This document shows positions 55,199-61,668 of a stretch of DNA of 64,000 nt, one piece after another. Source of the stretch: Pontixanthobacter aquaemixtae. GTDB taxonomy: Bacteria; Pseudomonadota; Alphaproteobacteria; Sphingomonadales; Sphingomonadaceae. The stretch lies in assembly GCF_009827395.1 (NCBI RefSeq), contig NZ_WTYX01000001.1:646001-710000 (forward strand). The letters are read 5' to 3'. Position 1 is the stretch's first letter. Each line of letters opens with the position of its first letter. Below the pieces are notes generated by a model. The model saw nothing but the letters and a program-made list of their open reading frames with translations. It did no database searches and was not told the DNA's origin. The position numbers and the translations under genes were made by a program.

Positions 55199-56239
55199 CT
55201 ATATTTTGGCGCGGTCAGCGAAAGCGCAGGCTTGCTGCGCCAGCGGGACGATGCGGGCCCCCGCGGCGGTGGCATTCGCGTTGGAAGCATTGCCATCGAG
55301 CGCGCGCTTGCGAATTCCCTGGATAATGCAAACCAACCGGAACAGGTTGTATGCGAAAAACCAATTGAGATCCGGGATGGAGCTGCGGCCGGTCAGCTTG
55401 CAATATTGTTCGGTCACGTCTTCAAGTGTCGGAATTCCGAGCTCGCGCAGATCCAATCCGTCCAATTGTGCGCCGCGCTCGCCGTGGGGCATGGCCCAGT
55501 TCATGGCGAGATAGGCGAAATCGGCCAGCGGATCGCCCAGCGTCGATAGCTCCCAATCGATAATCGCAAGTATTTCAGGCCGATCCGGCGCGTAGATCAT
55601 ATTGTCGATGCGGAAATCGCCATGGATAATCGACACCCGATCCTGCTGCGGCAATGTTGCGGGCAGCCATTCAATCAGGCGCTCCACTTCCGGAATTTCT
55701 TCGGTTTCCGATGCGCGATATTGTTTGGTCCAGCGGCCAACTTGGCGGGCAAAATAATTGCCCGGCGCACCAAAATCGCCCAGCCCGACGTCTTCGGGAT
55801 CGATGGCATGCAAACTCGCCAGAGCATCAATCATCGCGCGATAAAGCGGGCTGCGCTCTTCAGGAGTGCATTCGGGCAAGGCGCCATTCCAGAACGTGCG
55901 ACCGTCCACTTTCTCCATCAGGTAAAACGGCGCACCGATGACATCGCCGTCTTCGTACAAAGCAATCGGGCGCGCGACCGGCACAGCAGTAGGATGAAGC
56001 GCTTCGATGAGCCTGTGTTCCCGTTCGACCGCGTGAGCCGATGGGAGAAGCTTCCCGAACGGCTTTCTGCGAAGAACCATTTCGCCATCGGAAGTTTCGA
56101 TGCGATAGGTCGGGTTCGACTGGCCGCCGGCAAACTTCTCGATTGCCGTCAGTTCGAGCGAACTTCCCAGAACGCTCCGCATCCAGGCTTCGAGCCTGGC
56201 GTGATCCAGATCGGCAAATTGTGTATCTGTTCCGGTCAT
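55199..56239 (-). CDS. Aminoglycoside-phosphotransferase-fold protein (ACAD10/11-like)
   Basis: A 346-residue kinase-like protein of the APH superfamily. The catalytic loop HGDFRIDN and the metal motif IIDWELSTLGDP are intact. The closest described relatives are the N-terminal kinase domains of ACAD10/11, which phosphorylate 4-hydroxyacyl-CoA compounds before their beta-oxidation. The start is fixed by a four-base overlap with the TesB gene. The neighbouring thioesterase and SDRs support a role in CoA-linked catabolism of hydroxylated acids (inference). Confidence 0.88.
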   Translation of the reverse strand: MTGTDTQFADLDHARLEAWMRSVLGSSLELTAIEKFAGGQSNPTYRIETSDGEMVLRRKPFGKLLPSAHAVEREHRLIEALHPTAVPVARPIALYEDGDVIGAPFYLMEKVDGRTFWNGALPECTPEERSPLYRAMIDALASLHAIDPEDVGLGDFGAPGNYFARQVGRWTKQYRASETEEIPEVERLIEWLPATLPQQDRVSIIHGDFRIDNMIYAPDRPEILAIIDWELSTLGDPLADFAYLAMNWAMPHGERGAQLDGLDLRELGIPTLEDVTEQYCKLTGRSSIPDLNWFFAYNLFRLVCIIQGIRKRALDGNASNANATAAGARIVPLAQQACAFADRAKI

Positions 56240-57150
56240 GACGGTTCGCTTTCTGCCAGCACGCGATCGAGCGAACTTCCCAGCGGCCGCATCAGATTTT
56301 CCTGCGCTACCGTGGCCACAAGTTTGCCGTCGACGCTGAAGAAATGCCCCTGATTCAATCCGCGCGCATGTCCGGCCCACGGGCTACCGGTCGCGAACAG
56401 GTGCCACTGGTCAAAATCTGGCGTGTCGTGGAACCAGATTGCGTGGTCCAGGCTTGCCACTTGCGCTTTGTCCCCTCCCGGACGGACGCCATGGGGAAGC
56501 AGAGAGTTGCGCAGGAACATCATGTCGGACGCATAGGCGAGCAGGGCGCGCTGCATCTGGGGGCCAGCACCCGCTGCTTCGCGCATCCGCATCCACGAAC
56601 CTGTCTGCGCCTCGCGTGCGCGGGTTCCGAACAGCGATCCGGGATCGAGCGGCACAATTTCTACCGGGCGATGTTGAAGGTGGTTGATCAGCGGTGAACT
56701 GGCGGCCTCTGTATTATGCGCCATCCAGCTTTTAAGAGAATTGCGGGCGGCCTCGACATCAAGATCAAACGGCGGATCGACAGCGTGCGCAAAACCGGGC
56801 TCCTGCCCGTGAAACGAAGCCGTCATGGCAAAGATCAGCGCCGCGCCTTGCCGCGCTTCTACTCTTCGCGTTGCGAAGCTGCGGCCTTCGGCGAGTGTTG
56901 TGACGGTGTATTCAACCGGCACAGAGGCCGCGCCGGCACGCAGGAAATGGGCGTGCACCGAATGGGCCAATCTCCCATCCTGTTCTTCTCCGCTGGCAGC
57001 CATCAGGGCCTGCGCGACGGCCTGCCCGCCGAACAGTCGTGGCCCGATGGCAGGCCCCGGTTCGCCCACCCATAGATTGGGCGTCTCTGCCCGCGGCGAC
57101 AAAAGTTCCGTAAGATCGATTATTGTTCTCTCCCCTCGTAAAGAATCCAT
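56236..57150 (-). CDS. Acyl-CoA thioesterase II (TesB family)
   Basis: A double hot-dog thioesterase of 304 residues that releases CoA from acyl-CoA esters. It contains the typical FGGQAVAQAL segment, the second hot-dog VASLDHAIWFH and the GHFFSVDGKLVATVAQE ending. The annotated ATG has no ribosome site. A strong GAGGGGAGAG lies within codons 5-8, seven bases before an ATA codon (57121-57123), so the true protein may begin at ATA or the start was lost by mutation. First gene of the minus-strand operon. Confidence 0.88.
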   Translation of the reverse strand: MDSLRGERTIIDLTELLSPRAETPNLWVGEPGPAIGPRLFGGQAVAQALMAASGEEQDGRLAHSVHAHFLRAGAASVPVEYTVTTLAEGRSFATRRVEARQGAALIFAMTASFHGQEPGFAHAVDPPFDLDVEAARNSLKSWMAHNTEAASSPLINHLQHRPVEIVPLDPGSLFGTRAREAQTGSWMRMREAAGAGPQMQRALLAYASDMMFLRNSLLPHGVRPGGDKAQVASLDHAIWFHDTPDFDQWHLFATGSPWAGHARGLNQGHFFSVDGKLVATVAQENLMRPLGSSLDRVLAESEPS

Positions 57151-57286
57151 ACTCGATATTCAGAATATGAAAAGTCCCTTATTTGTCAGGAGGTTTGGAT
57201 CGCGCAGCGAAACAAGGCTGACGCGGGCGTGGGCCAACCTGGACCTTATCCGACTTGCGCCTTTGATGCTGCGAGCATTCGATGCA

Positions 57287-57317
57287 TTGACAAACTAACA
57301 AATAGTTAGAATACATA
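57287..57317 (+). promoter_or_regulatory. Promoter with an embedded palindromic operator, divergent intergenic region
   Basis: The 191-base gap between the divergent thioesterase and amidohydrolase genes holds TTGACA at 57287-57292 and a weak -10 (AATACA, 57310-57315) after 17 bases. The spacer contains CTAAC-AAATA-GTTAG (57295-57309), a perfect 5-base-arm palindrome filling the space between the two boxes. A repressor bound here would block the amidohydrolase promoter and may affect the divergent operon. Confidence 0.55.
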
Positions 57318-57341
57318 TCGCCAATTGAGAGGAGAATCATC

Positions 57342-58520
57342 GTGGTTTATACTAAAGGACGCATCGTGAATGATGCTGACGCGCACACAATGGAAACGCA
57401 GAACTGGCTCGCGCCTTATCTCGAGGGCGAATATAAAGAGCTGTATTCCGAAGTGTATTCCAAGCGCGAAGGCGGCGAACGCATCACACAAATGATCGAT
57501 ATGGCAAAGGCGCGCAAAACCGATCCGGAAGCGCGCGCAAAGGCGCTGGAAAATCCCATTGAAGGGGCCAAGGGCTGGCTCGGATATGGCGGATTCGACA
57601 AGGATGAGCGTGTAGAAGCGCTCGATTGGCTGGGATTTGAAAACCAGCTGGTTTTCCCGACCTTCGGGCTTGGTGCGATTACCAAGGCGGAAACCGATGA
57701 TCAGCGTTACGCTGCTGCGCGCGCGCTCAATATGGCGCAGCAGGATTTCTGCGATGCCGATCCGCGCCTGCAATGCGTTGCATTCACGCCGCTCGATGAT
57801 CCGGATCGCGCTTTGGAAGAAGCAAAATTCGCCATCGAGAAGGGCGCGGCAGCGGTGATGTTCTCTGCCGGCCCGGCTGGAGACAAAAGCCCGGGGCACG
57901 CCGCATTTGATCCGTTCTGGCAATATCTGCAGGATCGCCAAATCCCCTTCATGCTCCACATTGGCCCCGGCACGAAAGTTCAGCCGAGCAAGTTCAAGAA
58001 TAACGGCCGCGAACGTGCGCCTGACCTCCATGGCGGCGGTGAAAACCTGCGTTTTCCGGACTTTCTTTGCCTGTGGTACGCGCCGCAGGAATTCCTCACC
58101 GCGATGGTCTATGACGGAGTGTTCCAGCGCTTCCCGGATTTGCGGGGCGGGGTGATCGAGAGTGGGGCGGGCTGGGTGCCCGAATTCCTGCGGATGCTTG
58201 ACCACGGTTGGTATTCATTCAACCGCACCGATCCCTATCTGAAAGACATGGATCAGATGCCATCGGAATATATCAAGCGCGCGATCCGCTTTACACCCTT
58301 CCCCAACGAAGATGTAGGGCGCATGATCAAAGACAGTTCGCCCGAACTATACATGTTCTCCAGCGACTATCCGCATCCCGAAGGAACCAAGGATCCGCTT
58401 GGCAAATTCGAAACGTCTCTGGAAGGATTGGATGAGGGTGTGAAGGACATGTTCTTCCGGACCAACTATGACCATATGATGTTCCGTGAAAGCCAGGCGG
58501 TGGCGGAAGCAGCGGAGTAG
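57342..58520 (+). CDS. Amidohydrolase-family metal-dependent hydrolase
   Basis: A 392-residue TIM-barrel enzyme of the amidohydrolase-2 (ACMSD/LigW-like) group. Metal ligands are visible: DADAH near the N-terminus (residues 11-15), a His in MLHIGPGT and the Asp-Tyr-Pro-His segment SSDYPHPEG near residue 350. Members decarboxylate or hydrate aromatic acids or hydrolyse lactones; the substrate here is unknown. The start is a GTG with GAGAGGAG before it. It is transcribed divergently from the thioesterase operon, with a likely operator in between. Confidence 0.9.
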   Translation: MVYTKGRIVNDADAHTMETQNWLAPYLEGEYKELYSEVYSKREGGERITQMIDMAKARKTDPEARAKALENPIEGAKGWLGYGGFDKDERVEALDWLGFENQLVFPTFGLGAITKAETDDQRYAAARALNMAQQDFCDADPRLQCVAFTPLDDPDRALEEAKFAIEKGAAAVMFSAGPAGDKSPGHAAFDPFWQYLQDRQIPFMLHIGPGTKVQPSKFKNNGRERAPDLHGGGENLRFPDFLCLWYAPQEFLTAMVYDGVFQRFPDLRGGVIESGAGWVPEFLRMLDHGWYSFNRTDPYLKDMDQMPSEYIKRAIRFTPFPNEDVGRMIKDSSPELYMFSSDYPHPEGTKDPLGKFETSLEGLDEGVKDMFFRTNYDHMMFRESQAVAEAAE

Positions 58521-58632
58521 GCCGCGCGCCAAAGCTGCTTCCGCTCAGATGGGGGCAGCTTTGGCCGTGCAGTCCTGACGCAGAACAGCCTTGCGGCTTG
58601 AAATTCACGCGAGCCGCGCCGATAGCGGCTTT

Positions 58633-59223
58633 ATGGAAGCCCCGCGTGGAGAAAATGATCGCCGCGATCAGCTGCTGGCTGCGGCAGAAAGCCTCATTCT
58701 TGCGCAGAATTCACTCGCCATAACGCTCAACGATGTCGCGGATGAACTGGGGGTCAGCCGCAGCCTCATTTACGTCTATTTCGACAACTTTCCGCAGATA
58801 ATCGACGCCCTGTTCGAGCGACGGATTCGCGAGGCGGGAATATTCATCGTCTCGCCGCAATATCGCGATTTGGCGTTTTCCGAACGTACGCTTGCGCTTT
58901 TCGACTTCTATCTGGAGCATCTAATCGAACAGGGCCCGTTGATGCTACTGGTTTTGCGGGAACGCAATCAGGACAGCCCGCTTGGCGAGATGAGCAAGCG
59001 CCATTTCCGCTCGATGCTCCGCTTGCTGTCTCGCGACATTGCGGACAATCTCGAACTGAGCGCAAGAGAGTCCTTCGTTCTGCTGGAGCTTCTCGCGTCT
59101 ATTCCGGAATCGCTGGCGCGGTTGGCCCGCAGCGAAGAGCTCGACGCGGGCACGGCCCGCGCAACGACGCGGCGGCTGGTCAAAGCATCGATCGATGCGC
59201 TCGAAGTTCGCGAAGCGGGCTAG
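58633..59223 (+). CDS. TetR-family transcriptional regulator
   Basis: A 196-residue regulator. The helix-turn-helix lies at about residues 30-60 (LNDVADELGVSRSLIYVYFDN). The rest is an all-helical ligand-binding and dimerisation domain. It follows the amidohydrolase gene in the same direction, with 112 bases between. The stop TAG is shared as the palindrome CTAG with the stop of the opposing regulator. A start 42 bases upstream (58591) is possible. Confidence 0.9.
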   Translation: MEAPRGENDRRDQLLAAAESLILAQNSLAITLNDVADELGVSRSLIYVYFDNFPQIIDALFERRIREAGIFIVSPQYRDLAFSERTLALFDFYLEHLIEQGPLMLLVLRERNQDSPLGEMSKRHFRSMLRLLSRDIADNLELSARESFVLLELLASIPESLARLARSEELDAGTARATTRRLVKASIDALEVREAG

Positions 59224-60080
59224 CTACCGGACAATTCGTCATCGCTGGCGACGCCCGCGAGGACAACTGACAGACACAGTTGCTCGACCGTCGCAAAGGG
59301 CGCCCGCTGTCCGGCGATGATCCCGCCGGCTTTCAATGACACAGCGGTCAGGGCAGCGGTTGATGCCCTTGCTGTCGCCATGTCCATGCGGCCCGTGCCG
59401 GTTAGCCGTTCCAGAATGGGCGCCCGGGCGGTGCGCGCTGTGGTGGCGCGTTTCTCTTGCAGGGCGGATTTCACTTCGGGGACCCGCAATAGCATCTGTA
59501 GCAAGGGGCCACGCTGTGCGGATTCGTGCAGATAACCGACGGTAGAAAGCACGATTTTCGTATGCCGGTCGCCACTACGCGAGATGCGTTTTTGCCGGCT
59601 GCTCTCCTGCTTGGAGATTTCCTCTTTGGCCATCGCGACCAGCAAATCCGAACGGCCGCCGAAGCAGTTGTGAACCTGCGTCTCACTGATGCCTGCGTCT
59701 TGCGCCAAACGGCGAATTGTCAGCGCGTTGAGGCCTTCATTGATCGCAATCGCGGTCGCCAATTCCATGAGCTGGCGCACCCGGCTTTCGGTATCGAGGC
59801 GCCGCCGCACACCGGGCGACTGCCGCGTCTGCCGCTTGCCGAAGGCAACGATTTCGCTGAGGCCGATAGGTGGAGGCGGCAGATCGGGCTGGCTGTCGCG
59901 CCGTTCGGCAGCGCGAGTCCAGTGCGATCGACCTGGTCGCGGGATGTTGAGCCGATCACAGATTTTCGCAAGCCCGTTGCCGGTCATACCAAAGCGTTCG
60001 GCGACTTTGCCGATCGGCTCTGACCATATCAGGTCGAAAAGTTTAGCCCGCGTCAATTCCATGGGAAAGCTCTTACCCAT
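59220..60080 (-). CDS. TetR-family regulator with an extra N-terminal domain
   Basis: A 286-residue protein, long for TetR. Residues 8-56 form a separate module (ELTRAKLFDLIWSEPIGKVA and GNGLAKICDRLNIPRPGRSHW) of the kind found alone in many small hypothetical proteins with a helix-turn-helix look. After a Pro-rich linker (about 60-95), a TetR helix-turn-helix occupies 98-150 (TIRRLAQDAGISETQVHNCF), followed by a ligand domain. It diverges from the second esterase and is the best candidate for its regulator. The start at 60080 is the best of three in-frame ATG/TTG candidates. Confidence 0.87.
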   Translation of the reverse strand: MGKSFPMELTRAKLFDLIWSEPIGKVAERFGMTGNGLAKICDRLNIPRPGRSHWTRAAERRDSQPDLPPPPIGLSEIVAFGKRQTRQSPGVRRRLDTESRVRQLMELATAIAINEGLNALTIRRLAQDAGISETQVHNCFGGRSDLLVAMAKEEISKQESSRQKRISRSGDRHTKIVLSTVGYLHESAQRGPLLQMLLRVPEVKSALQEKRATTARTARAPILERLTGTGRMDMATARASTAALTAVSLKAGGIIAGQRAPFATVEQLCLSVVLAGVASDDELSGS

Positions 60081-60163
60081 CCGCAGCACGCGCTGTCTAC
60101 ATCCGCTTGCGCCGTAGGTCTGGCGCTGGCCGATGACGATTCATACCGCATATTCTATTACCT

Positions 60164-60184
60164 TACTTGTTAGATCGTTAGAAT
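60164..60184. promoter_or_regulatory. GTTAG repeat region before the second carboxylesterase
   Basis: TTGTTAG-ATC-GTTAGAAT (60167-60184) repeats GTTAG twice and shares the octamer GTTAGAAT with the operator-like region before the amidohydrolase (57305-57312). It stands 38 bases before the esterase ATG, between that gene and the divergent TetR gene. Possibly a binding site for one of the TetR proteins. Confidence 0.4.
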
Positions 60185-60221
60185 CGGGATAGTGATGCAA
60201 TCCGGAAGAGGAGGGTTGTTC

Positions 60222-61622
60222 ATGAGTCGCAAAGCCATTGGAGCCATTTTTTCGTTTGCAGCGCTTGTGTTCGGGCAGCCATTGCTCGCGCAGATGCCGG
60301 CAAAGATCGATCCGGTGACTGTTGATGTCGAAGGCGGAACGCTATCCGGTTCCCGTGAAGACGGCGTACTTGTTTTTCGGGGTGTGCCCTACGCGGCCTC
60401 TCCGACAGGTGAGTTGCGCTGGCGCGCACCGCAGCCCGTTGTCCCTTGGACGGGGGAGCGTGCGGCAAGTGCGCATGATGCGCCATGTCCGCAACCGGGC
60501 GACCTTGACCCAACCGTTGCGAATTTCGGAGGAGTAAGCGGCGCCCAGTCAGAGGACTGCCTGTTTCTTACCATACACGCGCCCGAAAACGCGCAGAATG
60601 CCCCGGTACTGGTGTGGTATCATGGCGGGGCGTTCTTCCTCGGCGCGGGCCATCTGGGTTCCTACGATGGCACCGCGAATGCCAAGCAGGGCGTCATCAC
60701 CGTCAGCGTGAATTACCGTCTCGGCGCATTGGCCAACTTTGTTCATCCCGCGCTCGCGGACAATCGCGGTGACGAACCGCAAGGCAATTATGCCCTGCAA
60801 GACAGCGTTGCCGTGCTCGAATGGGTGCGTGACAACATCGGGGCCTTCGGCGGAAATCCGGATAATGTTACGATTGCCGGGCAATCCGCGGGCGGAGGCA
60901 TCGTCACCAACCTGCTATCTTTGCCGTCGGCCAAGGGCCTGTTTGACAAGGCCATCGTCCAATCCGGCAGCCTGTTGTTGCCCGATCGCGATCCGGCCGA
61001 GGCAACCCGCCTTGCCATCGAAGCGCTTGAGACAATCGGAGTTGGGGAAGATGCCACTGCTCAAGATCTAAGGGCGATATCCGCGCAGACCTTTGCCGCA
61101 TCAGAGAAATTGCAACGCGGCTTCTTTTTTACCAGCGATCCAGGCTGGAAACCTGCCGCGACGATAGACGCCTTGCGGGCGGGGACCGAAATCGACGTGC
61201 CGCTGCTGGTGGGCTCTAACATGGGTGAAGGGGGCTTCCGCGCGGCACGCACCTTTGCATCTCTTGCCGGCGACAGCGGCGCTCCGGCATTTCTGTATCG
61301 CTTCGAACATGTTCCGGCTTTCCGGAAAGAAGAATGGACCAAGGGTCCGATCCATTCGGCAGAGCTCATGTTCGCCTTTGATTCGATCGACACGTCGAGT
61401 TGGGGCGGGAAGCGTGCCGATGACCGTGACCGTGCGATCGCCCGGCAGGTGAATTCCTGTTGGGTCGCTTTCGTAAAGCTACCGGCCGATACACGGACAA
61501 TCGACTGCGCCGATGGCTTCGCATGGAAGCCTTACGTCGAGGGCGAAACTGCCCGTTTCACATCAGATGGATTTGAATTGGCGGACGGCCGGGAATTCCC
61601 GGACGGCCCCGCTCAGGATTGA
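60222..61622 (+). CDS. Secreted type B carboxylesterase
   Basis: A 466-residue carboxylesterase-family hydrolase with a Sec signal peptide (cleavage near LLAQ, about residue 23). Oxyanion motif HGGAF at 135-139, nucleophile Ser222 in GQSAGGG, catalytic His in GPIHSAELMF. The ATG at 60222 was chosen because GAGGAGGG stands before it. It is followed after 46 bases by a TonB-dependent receptor gene in the same direction, suggesting that the imported substrate is cleaved by this esterase. Substrate unknown. Confidence 0.94.
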   Translation: MSRKAIGAIFSFAALVFGQPLLAQMPAKIDPVTVDVEGGTLSGSREDGVLVFRGVPYAASPTGELRWRAPQPVVPWTGERAASAHDAPCPQPGDLDPTVANFGGVSGAQSEDCLFLTIHAPENAQNAPVLVWYHGGAFFLGAGHLGSYDGTANAKQGVITVSVNYRLGALANFVHPALADNRGDEPQGNYALQDSVAVLEWVRDNIGAFGGNPDNVTIAGQSAGGGIVTNLLSLPSAKGLFDKAIVQSGSLLLPDRDPAEATRLAIEALETIGVGEDATAQDLRAISAQTFAASEKLQRGFFFTSDPGWKPAATIDALRAGTEIDVPLLVGSNMGEGGFRAARTFASLAGDSGAPAFLYRFEHVPAFRKEEWTKGPIHSAELMFAFDSIDTSSWGGKRADDRDRAIARQVNSCWVAFVKLPADTRTIDCADGFAWKPYVEGETARFTSDGFELADGREFPDGPAQD

Positions 61623-61668
61623 AGAAACAGACCGGTCAAAAGACGGCTGCAAAAATGGGAGAAATAGG

